The notes below the pieces were generated by a model. It saw nothing but the letters and a program-made list of their open reading frames with translations, was not told the DNA's origin and did not search any database. Of a DNA stretch of 56,718 nucleotides, positions 26,733 through 34,711 are shown in pieces. How positions within the stretch are numbered: the stretch's first letter is position 1; every line of letters begins with the position of its first letter. Location: assembly GCA_030605835.1 (NCBI GenBank), contig JAUWHO010000037.1, forward strand, positions 1 through 56,718, in the 5' to 3' direction. Source of the DNA: Candidatus Zixiibacteriota bacterium. Lineage in GTDB: Bacteria; Zixibacteria; MSB-5A5; DG-27. The position numbers were made by a program, and so were the translations under genes.

Positions 26733-26802
26733 GTTCCCTGTGTCCTGTCCCCTGTTCCCTGTCCCCTGGTACCTGTGTCCTGTCTCCGGTTCCCTCTGCC
26801 CG
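26733..26802. repeat. heptameric tandem repeat, 10 degenerate units
   Basis: Ten 7-bp units in register: GTTCCCT, GTGTCCT, GTCCCCT, GTTCCCT, GTCCCCT, GGTACCT, GTGTCCT, GTCTCCG, GTTCCCT and CTGCCCG. Consensus is GTNCCCT. The tract sits between the start of the LPS operon and the end of the histidine kinase gene. Cyanobacterial STRR sequences are a known class with the same period, but the unit here is different. Confidence 0.85.
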
Positions 26803-26814
26803 GTTCAGTGGCCT

Positions 26815-28617
26815 TCAATAGACCAGTGACGGAGCGACTTCTTCGACTGCAGCTTCTCTCAAGGGTAGCCTGATGATGAAAGCAGTGAAGCTGTCGGCTC
26901 TGCTTTTCACTTCGATGGTGCCTCCGTGGAGGAGTACAACCTTTTTCACCAGGGGCAGTCCCAAACCTGTCCCTTCCTGCCTGGTGCTGAAGAAAGGATA
27001 AAATATCTTCTCCCTCATCTCTTCTGGTATTCCTACTCCGTTGTCCAGACAAACGATTTTGACAACCTTCTGTTGATTTCCAACGAGGTATGCAAGGAGT
27101 CCAACGGTGCCTCCAGTCTTGACTGCCTGACAAGCATTCAGAAGGAGGTTTTGCAGGGCTTGGCGCAGGAGCAGTCCATCCCCCTCAAAGAGTGGCAATT
27201 TCGCGCTGATCCCAACCTTCAGGGTAATCTCTTTTTCCTGGATAAGGTCATTCACCCTGACAGCGGATTCGCTGGCGAGCTCGCGCAAATCAACAGCAGT
27301 CAGTTTCAAATCCTCTTGGCGTGCGAAATCAAGAAAATGTGACAGCATCCGTTCCACGGCCGCGGACTCCCGGATTATGTCGCTGATTATTACCGGAAGC
27401 TTCTCCGGGGCGCGCAAGTTTCGCTCCAGGAGTTTACTGTAACCTGTGATGGTGGCCATGCCATTGCGCAATTCGTGAGCCAGACCGGCGGACATCTCCC
27501 CCAAAGCCGCCAACTGCTGTTTGAAGAGCATCTCCTTCTCCAACTTCTTGATTTTGGAGATGTCTATCAGTAAAATGAAGACACCAACTGCGCCTCCCTT
27601 TTCATCCCTTATCAGAAAAGAGGTTAGGCCCACTTGGATTAGCTCTCCGGTCCCCTTTCTAACCTCCAGTTCCAAGCGCGAATGCGTTCTTTCTTCATTC
27701 AAGGCCTCATTGATGATTGTTGTGAGCGGGTTCTCAGATCCGAAAGTCTCCCGGAAGCCGTGGTCCAGCACTGAACTCCGCTGGTAACCCAGAATCTTCT
27801 CGGCAGCGGGGTTAAAGCGAGTGATTAGACCCGAACCGCTACAAGTAATGACCCCGGAGGAAATGCTCCCCAGTATGTATTCGTTGTAGCGGGCGAGTCC
27901 GTCGGCCCTCCTTTCGGAATCATAATAAAGCTCCTGCAAGGTCTTCTCCTTCTCCTTGAGCTCTGAGATGGTCTTGGAGAAAGTCTCTATGACGGCTTCG
28001 ACCTCGTCAGACTTGGCTACAGGGGAAATCTTGTCCCCATTCAATCTCTGCGAGTCTTTCAGCATTCTACGAAACGGGGACATTATCATTCGCAAGAAGA
28101 TGAATCCCAGAAGGAGTAGAACAACTGTGCCTCCCAGCCGGATGGAAGTGTCCAAGAGAGAAAGAGAATTTAGAGTGGCGACGGCCTTGGCGTCAGCTCT
28201 TACGACTATGGCCCCGGCGAAATCTCCCTTTTGGTCGTAGGCGGGACGCATGTAGACTAACTCTCTATCCTCTTCTCTGTTCTCTAGCACCTCTTCTCCC
28301 CTTTCAATTCTTCTCCAGCTCTCATCCCCCACACCTTTCGAATCCGGCGATTCCCAGAATCTAATCTCCTGCATCCGGGTGATGATCCTCAAACGCCACA
28401 GCCGCTCTGCCATTTCAACGGGGTCTTTCTCTTGGCGGACAATTTCAGCGGTCAAATCTCCGGCGACGGCCAGATCTCGATGCAGTTTGCCTTCGAGCGC
28501 CATCCTGGCTTTGCTGAAGGTCAAGGAGGTCACGAAATTCAGTGCCACTATCAGAAGCAGCATTAATAACAGAACCAGACGCACTTCTCTGGTGAAAGTC
28601 AGTCTCATTTTGCCCAT
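26815..28617 (-). CDS. membrane sensor histidine kinase with PAS domain (NtrB-like)
   Basis: A 600-residue kinase: membrane segment about 13-31, an extracytoplasmic region about 32-158, a second segment about 159-179, a HAMP-like linker, a PAS domain (about 244-356, SGLITRFNPAAEKILGY), HisKA with AHELRNGMATITG (phospho-acceptor His381), and HATPase_c with LLLNACQAV, DNGVGIPEEMREKIFYPFFST and GTGLGLPLVKKVV. This is the layout of NtrB-like kinases that often signal to sigma-54 activators. No response regulator lies nearby, so the partner is unknown. The short gap to the heptad tract has no clear terminator. Confidence 0.92.
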   Translation of the reverse strand: MGKMRLTFTREVRLVLLLMLLLIVALNFVTSLTFSKARMALEGKLHRDLAVAGDLTAEIVRQEKDPVEMAERLWRLRIITRMQEIRFWESPDSKGVGDESWRRIERGEEVLENREEDRELVYMRPAYDQKGDFAGAIVVRADAKAVATLNSLSLLDTSIRLGGTVVLLLLGFIFLRMIMSPFRRMLKDSQRLNGDKISPVAKSDEVEAVIETFSKTISELKEKEKTLQELYYDSERRADGLARYNEYILGSISSGVITCSGSGLITRFNPAAEKILGYQRSSVLDHGFRETFGSENPLTTIINEALNEERTHSRLELEVRKGTGELIQVGLTSFLIRDEKGGAVGVFILLIDISKIKKLEKEMLFKQQLAALGEMSAGLAHELRNGMATITGYSKLLERNLRAPEKLPVIISDIIRESAAVERMLSHFLDFARQEDLKLTAVDLRELASESAVRVNDLIQEKEITLKVGISAKLPLFEGDGLLLRQALQNLLLNACQAVKTGGTVGLLAYLVGNQQKVVKIVCLDNGVGIPEEMREKIFYPFFSTRQEGTGLGLPLVKKVVLLHGGTIEVKSRADSFTAFIIRLPLREAAVEEVAPSLVY

Positions 28618-28753
28618 TTTAGATATTTAGATATATAGAACGCCACTCAATTCCTGCCCACCATAGTTTATCGACATGCCCGAAGGAGGATCTTATCGCT
28701 CCTCCGGGGCTCTCCTATTCTGCGAGTGCCAACTTGAGGCCTTTGTGAGCGAG

Positions 28754-28820
28754 GGCCACGGATAGCCGATGCGTGGCCAACAGCCAACTACTGTTGGTAT
28801 CGGACGCCCCGTCCGATACC
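28754..28820. repeat. structured intergenic repeat, copy 1
   Basis: Three pairings: GGCCACG (28754-28760) with CGTGGCC (28772-28778); CCAACA (28777-28782) with TGTTGG (28792-28797); and an 11-bp perfect stem GGTATCGGACG (28796-28806) with CGTCCGATACC (28810-28820), loop CCC. A related element lies at 28917-28984. The whole 28618-29035 gap has no supportable gene. Confidence 0.75.
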
Positions 28821-28916
28821 CTGATAGATCAAAAACGTGCCCTCGGGAATTACTTCCCCGCGGTTTTCTCTGAATTGCTGTAAGATGTAAGCACCTGACC
28901 ACATAGAACTTGGAAA

Positions 28917-28984
28917 GGTCACGGATGAGCGCATCCATGACCAACATCTCACTTCTGTTGGCATCGCACGCCCCGTCCGATACC
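28917..28984. repeat. structured intergenic repeat, copy 2
   Basis: It has the same layout as the element at 28754. GGTCACGGATG (28917-28927) pairs with CATCCATGACC (28932-28942, one mismatch). CCAACA (28941-28946) pairs with TGTTGG (28956-28961). GGCATCGCACG (28960-28970) pairs, with two mismatches, with CGTCCGATACC (28974-28984). The first stem differs in sequence from copy 1 but still pairs. Confidence 0.75.
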
Positions 28985-29035
28985 ACTCAAAGAAGCCTCT
29001 CCCCTATCGTCTCTTAGCTCTCGCTCGATGAAGAG

Positions 29036-31276
29036 TTACTTCAAGTGCTCCTGAAAATACTCTGATATCTTCGTGAATAGGTGAACGTAGCTTTCGTCCC
29101 GCGAGAAACCGTGCTCCTCTCGGGGATATATCATCACGTCAAATTCCTTGTTGTTCTTGACAAGCTTGAATATCAACTGCACCGTGTCCTGGAAATGAAC
29201 ATTGGAGTCCGCCATCCCGTGAATCAAAAGCAGCTTCCCTTTCAATCCCTCCGCGAAGTGGATCGGTGAGCTTCTCTTGTAAGCAACAGAATCCTCCTGG
29301 GGGAAATTGAAGCGCTCCGTAGTATACCAGAGATTGTAGTTCTCCCAGTCATTGACCGCCGCCACACTGCAACCGACTTTGAAAACGTCCGGTCTTTTGA
29401 ACATCGCCATGTTGGTCAGAAAACCGCCGTAGCTCCAACCCCAGATGCCAACTCTACTGGTATTGATATAACCGAGACCGTTTAGATATTGAACCGCGCT
29501 GACGGCATCCTCCAGATCTAGATTCCCCAGATGGCGATAAACATCGGTCCTGAACTTCCGGCCGTAGCCAGAAGAGCCTCTGTAGTCGACCGTAACGACA
29601 ATAAAGCCCTCTTGTGCTAGCACCTGATGAAAGAGGCCACTGCGCGACCAGTAATTGCACACCGCTTGTGCGTATCCGGCCCCGTGAATGTGAACAATCA
29701 GCGGGTATCTCTTTGCAGGGTCGAAATCCTCAGGCTTCCAGACAAGGGCGTGAACAGTTTCGCTATCTACATCAGAACTGAAAGTGAAAAACCCTGGCCT
29801 GGAGAGTTCATACTCTGAAAACTCCGGCAACGCTGAGTTTGTAATCCTTTTGATTTTGCCCCTCTTTCTCAAGTCAACTAGATAGTAATCCCAGGGGGTG
29901 ACATTGTCAGTGTAGTAAAGCACCGCCTTTTTCCCATCTGGAGAGGCAAGGTTCTGCCCATGTCTTTGAGGTGGAGAGAACCATCCCCCCTCGAAAGTCA
30001 AACGCTCTTTTTTGCCGGTTCTGGGATCCAGCCGGAAGAGATGCCGCTCTGGGATGGCAACTTCGGTGGAGAAGAAATAGATCCACCGACCCTCTGAGCA
30101 AACATCGAGACTTCTCACCTCCCAGTCCCCGGAGGTCAACTGCTCTGGCTCGCCTCCGGTCACAGAGACTCTATGAATGTGATTGTAGCCGCTTCTGTCA
30201 GACGAAAAGATTACTGTCTCCCCGTTCTCAGCCCAGAAGCAGCCACCTGAGATAGTCGAGACCCAGGCAGTATCGGATTCGTGGAAGACTTCCTCCACCT
30301 TGCCACTACCACAATCGGCAACCAGTATCCAGCGCTCTTTCTGCGCCTTTGACACTTTCTCCAGAAGTAGTTTATCACCCGGAGGCGACCATTTTAAGGT
30401 ACGAATGTAATATTCTGTCTCCCCTCCCATATCGAGCCACAGAGTCTCTCGGTTCTCCAAGCTAATGATGGCGATCTTGCTGTCGGCCAGTTCCCCGCCC
30501 GCGATCGATCTTTTCTGCTCGGTAGTTTTTACCTTTTTGCCGACGTAATCGGGAATTAGGATGGGGTCGATCTCAGAGAGGTCGTATCGCATGAAGGCAA
30601 CCCTTCTGCTGTCCGGAGACCAACGGTAACACGACACCTCATCAAGCCAGCTCAGGTAATAACCAGCGCCGTTGACCACGGTATCACTTCCGGTGGTGGT
30701 CAATTGCTCAACTCGATGCTTTTCAAGGTCGAGATACCAGATATCTCCCCCTCGGATAAAAGAAAGGTATTTCCCATCCGGGGAGTATTGAGGGTTTTTC
30801 TCCCCGGCCTCAGTGTGCAAGATCCGAACGACCCCCCTGTTCTCAACGTCCACCGTAAAAAGGTCGCCCAAGTAGATGAAGGTAATCTCTTTGCCATCCG
30901 GGGACCACCTGAGGGAGCCGACGCCACCTCTCAGCTTCTCGGCTTCTTCTCTCTCCTCCCGGTTTCGCTCATCGTCCTCTTTTGGATCTTCTTTGATTCT
31001 GGCCATATCTGTCAGACAGGAGAGCCTGTCCTTTTTTAGATCGTACAGCCACACATCCCGGAATCTTTCGCCCTCCTCATTCCAGGAAAAGGCGATCTTA
31101 TCAGAGTTGGGTGACCAGATTGCCTCCCGGGGGGAGGTCCCGTAAAAGAAGGGATGGGTGTATATAGCCTCGATGCTCAAAGGTTTGCCACCGAGAGAGC
31201 TCGACAGGAGCAAAAGAGCTAATGTCAATGTTAACACAGCTATCTTGCTCAAGCAAAGGGGGTTTGAACGATTCAT
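29036..31276 (-). CDS. S9 family serine peptidase (dipeptidyl-peptidase IV-like), exported
   Basis: A 746-residue prolyl-oligopeptidase family enzyme with a signal peptide (NPLCLSKIAVLTLTLALLLL), an eight-bladed beta-propeller with DPP4-type repeats (for example FLRWSPDGKEITF-like WSPDG motifs) and a C-terminal alpha/beta hydrolase. The catalytic triad is readable: Ser615 in GWSYGG, Asp690 in GMADSN, and His722 in REEHGF. A likely periplasmic or cell-surface dipeptidase for nutrient peptides. The ATG at 31276 has GGAGG in place. There are 305 bp from here to the first lipoprotein gene, covered by the duplicated unit. Confidence 0.94.
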   Translation of the reverse strand: MNRSNPLCLSKIAVLTLTLALLLLSSSLGGKPLSIEAIYTHPFFYGTSPREAIWSPNSDKIAFSWNEEGERFRDVWLYDLKKDRLSCLTDMARIKEDPKEDDERNREEREEAEKLRGGVGSLRWSPDGKEITFIYLGDLFTVDVENRGVVRILHTEAGEKNPQYSPDGKYLSFIRGGDIWYLDLEKHRVEQLTTTGSDTVVNGAGYYLSWLDEVSCYRWSPDSRRVAFMRYDLSEIDPILIPDYVGKKVKTTEQKRSIAGGELADSKIAIISLENRETLWLDMGGETEYYIRTLKWSPPGDKLLLEKVSKAQKERWILVADCGSGKVEEVFHESDTAWVSTISGGCFWAENGETVIFSSDRSGYNHIHRVSVTGGEPEQLTSGDWEVRSLDVCSEGRWIYFFSTEVAIPERHLFRLDPRTGKKERLTFEGGWFSPPQRHGQNLASPDGKKAVLYYTDNVTPWDYYLVDLRKRGKIKRITNSALPEFSEYELSRPGFFTFSSDVDSETVHALVWKPEDFDPAKRYPLIVHIHGAGYAQAVCNYWSRSGLFHQVLAQEGFIVVTVDYRGSSGYGRKFRTDVYRHLGNLDLEDAVSAVQYLNGLGYINTSRVGIWGWSYGGFLTNMAMFKRPDVFKVGCSVAAVNDWENYNLWYTTERFNFPQEDSVAYKRSSPIHFAEGLKGKLLLIHGMADSNVHFQDTVQLIFKLVKNNKEFDVMIYPREEHGFSRDESYVHLFTKISEYFQEHLK

Positions 31277-31512
31277 CTCGCCTCCGACCTTCAGTGTCTC
31301 AGTTCCCCATCATTCTATTGGCGTTCACCACCAGTTTCCAGGCAAATTTAACCTCGGCAGCGAGAAAACACAAAAAAATGTTGGAGAGAATCAACACTCT
31401 CTGGGAGAGATCCCACGATTTTTGGTTGAAATTTGACGTCGCATAAGTCGGTCATCACTCGAACTGGTTGCCCCATTTGTGGTAAGGCGTGACCATAAAA
31501 TACTCCGCAGAC

Positions 31513-31528
31513 TGGCAAGGGGATTGCA
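31513..31528 (+). promoter_or_regulatory. sigma-54 (-24/-12) promoter of lipoprotein gene 1
   Basis: TGGCAAGGGGATTGCA matches the RpoN consensus TGGCAYGNNNNTTGCW at every fixed position except the Y (here A), with the invariant GG and GC 10 bp apart. It lies 55 bp from GC to the ATG at 31582. The window encodes the cognate sigma factor at 42139-43560. Confidence 0.75.
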
Positions 31529-31581
31529 GATAGCTTTTCCACAAAAGGACCGGAACCACTTGAGAAAGGAAGAAGAGCCAA

Positions 31582-32169
31582 ATGCTAAGAAACTACAAAG
31601 TCCTGCTACTCCTTGTCGTGCTGGGGAGTTTAGCCTTTGGCATTCACGGCTGCGGCAGAATCAGCCCGACCGCACCCGAAGTGGAAGAGCTGACCACACC
31701 CTCGATGGCCCCTGCTGAGAGCGGACTCCCCGCAGGAGTCCTGTGGCCTAAGATGGTGGTGGATAACCCCACCGTCTTCGTGGAGGCTCAGATATTCAGC
31801 GACACTAAGAACATTGTGGATTTACAGCTGCCCGGCAAGCACCAGAAGTTCATCATCAGGAAACATGCCATTGAACAGGACACGACCATCACCATTGCCA
31901 TCACCAAGTATGCTTACTGGGATGAGCAGCTCGGGCAACACTGCTATGTGGCGGAGTTTGACTTCGGCCCCGATGGTTTAGAATTCCGCAAAAGGGCCAA
32001 ACTGGTGCTCGATTCCTCTTGGTTAGGCCTCCAAAAGGGCCAACAGGCAGTCCTGAGATACTACAATGAAGATACCGGCTTGTGGGAGGAGGTAACCAGC
32101 AAGAAGGTCAAAAAGGGTAAGGCGGTCAACTTCTACATCGAGCATTTCTCCAAGTATGCGATAAGTTAG
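31582..32169 (+). CDS. small exported lipoprotein, copy 1
   Basis: A 195-residue exported protein that I do not recognise by function. The leader MLRNYKVLLLLVVLGSLAFG ends in GIHGCGRIS, an imperfect lipobox; the sister gene has LSGC, so surface or periplasmic lipidation is likely. A Pro/Ser/Thr-rich stretch follows, then a beta-rich domain with FGPDGLEFRK and, at the end, YYNEDTGLWEEVTS and IEHFSKYAIS, patterns common in ZU5-like and related surface domains. It is preceded by a sigma-54 promoter and an AAGGAAG site, and followed by a strong terminator, so it is a one-gene unit. Confidence 0.85.
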   Translation: MLRNYKVLLLLVVLGSLAFGIHGCGRISPTAPEVEELTTPSMAPAESGLPAGVLWPKMVVDNPTVFVEAQIFSDTKNIVDLQLPGKHQKFIIRKHAIEQDTTITIAITKYAYWDEQLGQHCYVAEFDFGPDGLEFRKRAKLVLDSSWLGLQKGQQAVLRYYNEDTGLWEEVTSKKVKKGKAVNFYIEHFSKYAIS

Positions 32170-32208
32170 GCGGAGACAGGCCACTGAGCTGTTCTTTGAG
32201 AAAACAGG

Positions 32209-32242
32209 AAGCCCGGCCAGATCGGTTGGGCTTTCTGTTTCT
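32209..32242 (+). terminator. rho-independent terminator of lipoprotein gene 1
   Basis: AAGCCCGGCC (32209-32218) pairs with GGTTGGGCTT (32224-32233), including two G-U pairs, loop AGATC, followed by T-rich TCTGTTTCT. The stem is almost identical to the terminator of copy 2. Confidence 0.85.
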
Positions 32243-32564
32243 GATCAATGGCACAAAAGGCGAAAGAACTGGCAGTCGAGGCCAGAGCCCTCAGCCTGCT
32301 TCAATAAGAAGAACCTCAACGGTTCCTCTTGCCTGCGATATTCAGTGGGTCAGTCCCCATTGCGCTATTGACATCCACCGTCACTTTCCGGCCAAATCCA
32401 ACCTCAGAGGTCTAAAGAATGACCCTAAATGATTGAGTGAAGCCATCACTGTCTCGGGGAAGCTCACCAATTTCTGACGAAAACTCCAGGGTTGGAAATT
32501 CTGTTGTCCTCACAACTTCTTGTCCGCCTTGCACTAAGGTGTGGCTGTGAGAATCCGTCGGCGC

Positions 32565-32580
32565 TGGCAAGCTGATTGCT
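32565..32580 (+). promoter_or_regulatory. sigma-54 (-24/-12) promoter of lipoprotein gene 2
   Basis: TGGCAAGCTGATTGCT matches the RpoN consensus as well as its counterpart at 31513, with the same A at the Y position and GG-N10-GC spacing. The distance from GC to the ATG at 32633 is 54 bp. The -24 and -12 boxes are kept while the 4 bp between them differ, as expected under selection. Confidence 0.75.
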
Positions 32581-32632
32581 CACCCTCTTGTCGGTAGAGC
32601 TACGGAAACCCAAAAGAGGAGGGGGACTAAAA

Positions 32633-33223
32633 ATGTTGAGAAGCCGAAAAATCCTGACGCTGGTTGCGCTGCTTATAACCTTGACTCTCGGTCTGTCGGG
32701 CTGCGGCAAAATCAGCCCGACCGCACCCGAAGTGGAAGAGCTGACCACACCCTCGATGGCCCCTGCTGAGAGCGGACTTCCTGCAGGAGTCCTGTGGCCT
32801 AAGATGGTGGTGGATAACCCCACCGTCTTCGTGGAGGCTCAGATATTCAGCGACACTAAGAACATTGTGGATTTGCAGCTGCCCGGCAAGCACCAGAAGT
32901 TCATCATCAGGAAACACGCCATTGAACAGGACACGACCATCACCATTGCCATCACTAAGTATGCTTACTGGGATGAGCAGCTCGGGCAACACTGCTATGT
33001 GGCGGAGTTTGACTTCGGCCCCGATGGTTTAGAATTCCGCAAAAGGGCCAACCTTGCGCTCGATGCCCGCTGGTTAGGTCTCGAAAAGGGTGAACGGGCA
33101 GTCCTGAGATACTACAATGAAGATACCGGCTTGTGGGAGGAGGTAACCAGCAAGAAGGTCAAAAAGGGTAAGGCGGTCAACTTCTACATCGAGCACTTCT
33201 CGAGATATGCCATAAGCAGGTAA
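32633..33223 (+). CDS. small exported lipoprotein, copy 2
   Basis: A 196-residue paralogue of the gene at 31582. The leader MLRSRKILTLVALLITLTLG ends in a good lipobox, LSGC. After Cys the proteins are nearly identical except for residues near 142-160, where ANLALDARWLGLEKGERA replaces AKLVLDSSWLGLQKGQQA. ATG 32633 is chosen because of GGAGGGGG just upstream; an in-frame start at 32576 would lie across the promoter. Function is unknown; sigma-54 control suggests it is made only under a particular condition. Confidence 0.87.
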   Translation: MLRSRKILTLVALLITLTLGLSGCGKISPTAPEVEELTTPSMAPAESGLPAGVLWPKMVVDNPTVFVEAQIFSDTKNIVDLQLPGKHQKFIIRKHAIEQDTTITIAITKYAYWDEQLGQHCYVAEFDFGPDGLEFRKRANLALDARWLGLEKGERAVLRYYNEDTGLWEEVTSKKVKKGKAVNFYIEHFSRYAISR

Positions 33224-33257
33224 ACGCCAGTCACCAAGGCCCCTCCAGAAAACTGAA

Positions 33258-33290
33258 AAGCCCGGCCAGATCGGTCGGGCTTTCTGTTTC
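33258..33290 (+). terminator. rho-independent terminator of lipoprotein gene 2
   Basis: AAGCCCGGCC (33258-33267) pairs with GGTCGGGCTT (33273-33282), loop AGATC, then TCTGTTTC. It lies between convergent genes, and the A-run on the left could make it act for selA as well. Confidence 0.85.
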
Positions 33291-33316
33291 CGCTGAATCG
33301 GGAGGCGGCAGAATTT

Positions 33317-34711
33317 CTAAAGAGCGTTCAACTGTTGCACCACGATTTCATCTTCATTCTGAAGGACAGTCCTCAGATCAATCATGAACTTATCCTCCGC
33401 GATCCGCCCCAGAAGCGGAGGCTTGAATTGTCGCATCCGAGAGGCAATCTCATCAGGAGATGAGTCACTGTCCAGCACAATCACGACGCTGGGGATCGTA
33501 GCACCCGGCAATGAGCCTCCACCGGTGGAGCTTCGCCCCTCACCGATTTTGAGTCTCAGTTTAGGATTGGTGACTCTCTCTAAGATCGCCTTAGCGCGCG
33601 CCTTCAGCTCTTCAAGTGAGGTCGACACCATTCTCCAGATCGGTATATTCTGGCTTGCCTCTCCTTTCAGATATTGAACCAGAACCTTTTCCAGGCCCGA
33701 GATGACCAGCTTGTCCAGGCGAAGTGTTCTGAAAAGAGGGTCTGCAGTCAACCGCTCCACGAATCGCTTTCTGCCAACTATGATCCCGGCCTGGGGACCG
33801 CCCAGGAGCTTGTCTCCGGAGAAGGAAACAACGTCGGCACCGCTGCGGATTATCTCTTGAGGCGTGGGTTCGTGCTCGAAACCGAACTCTTCGGTGTTCA
33901 AAAGCACTCCGGAGCCCAAATCCACCACCAGCGGTACTCCGGTTTCCTTCGAGAGGGAGGCCAACTCCTTCACGGAGGCGGATTCGACGAATCCCTCCAT
34001 TTGAAAATTGCTCTGATGCACTTTCAGGAGCAGGGCGGTTTTGTCCCCGACGCTTTTTTTGTAATCTTCGATGGAAGTTTTATTGGTTGTTCCGACCTCG
34101 ACCAGTTTTGCGCCGGAGCTTTTCATGATCTCCGGAATCCTGAAACCCCCACCGATTTGAACTAACTCCCCCCTCGAGACAATGACCTCCCTCTTTTTTG
34201 CAAGGGTCGAGAGGATCAAAAAGACCGCGGCGGCATTATTGTTAACGGCCAGAGAGGCTTCGCAGCCGATTAGCTTGTTCAAAAGCTCGTATATGTGAGT
34301 TCCCCTCTTGCCACGCTTCCCCAGCTCCAAATCATACTCCAGATTGGAATAGCCACAGGCAATTTCACTCATGTGTGACAGAACTTCCTCTCCCAGAGGA
34401 GACCGCCCCAGATTGGTGTGAATGATGATTCCGGTGCCGTTGATGACTCGATTTAAGAAATGTCGGGTATAGCCGTCAAGTTCATTTTTGACTCTTGTGA
34501 CTATCTCTTCAACGGTCGGGACGCTCTTTCCCCGGGAGACATCCTTGCGGGAGGAATCTATCACCTCACGAACGTAATCAGCCACCAGAGGTTGCGACCA
34601 AGCGGCCACCAGCTTTGCGAGCTGCGGCGTCTGCAATAGCTTCTCGACGCTGGGGAGATCCCTCAGGCTCTCTTTTCCCCGGGATGCTTTTTCTCGACTC
34701 TTATGCGCCAT
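33317..34711 (-). CDS. selA: L-seryl-tRNA(Sec) selenium transferase
   Basis: SelA is a PLP enzyme that converts seryl-tRNA(Sec) to selenocysteinyl-tRNA(Sec) with selenophosphate. Family motifs are NGTGIIIHTNLGRSPL and EYDLELGKRGKRG, and the PLP lysine is Lys301 in SFSGDKLLGGPQAG. Length (464 aa) is typical. Its start lies 49 bp inside the end of selD, so the two are translationally coupled. Presence of selA and selD implies a selenocysteine system; SelB and tRNA-Sec are not in the window. Confidence 0.97.
   Translation of the reverse strand: MAHKSREKASRGKESLRDLPSVEKLLQTPQLAKLVAAWSQPLVADYVREVIDSSRKDVSRGKSVPTVEEIVTRVKNELDGYTRHFLNRVINGTGIIIHTNLGRSPLGEEVLSHMSEIACGYSNLEYDLELGKRGKRGTHIYELLNKLIGCEASLAVNNNAAAVFLILSTLAKKREVIVSRGELVQIGGGFRIPEIMKSSGAKLVEVGTTNKTSIEDYKKSVGDKTALLLKVHQSNFQMEGFVESASVKELASLSKETGVPLVVDLGSGVLLNTEEFGFEHEPTPQEIIRSGADVVSFSGDKLLGGPQAGIIVGRKRFVERLTADPLFRTLRLDKLVISGLEKVLVQYLKGEASQNIPIWRMVSTSLEELKARAKAILERVTNPKLRLKIGEGRSSTGGGSLPGATIPSVVIVLDSDSSPDEIASRMRQFKPPLLGRIAEDKFMIDLRTVLQNEDEIVVQQLNAL

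Larger units (their letters stand above)
31299..33290 (+). repeat. tandem duplication, two copies of a ~1,050-bp unit
   Basis: Landmarks recur at a nearly constant offset of 1,049-1,052 bp: the upstream segment (AGTTCCCCAT at 31301 against CAGTCCCCAT at 32351), the sigma-54 promoter (31513, 32565), the ATG (31582, 32633) and the terminator stem (32209, 33258). Flanks are only moderately alike, while most of the two coding regions are almost identical at DNA level, which suggests gene conversion after an older duplication. Confidence 0.85.

Noticed and set aside
26657-27133. 158-codon frame antisense to the kinase gene end, reading through the heptad tract
   Set aside because: Its composition reflects 7-bp repeats and the other strand of the kinase gene; it has no ribosome-binding site and no homologous motif.
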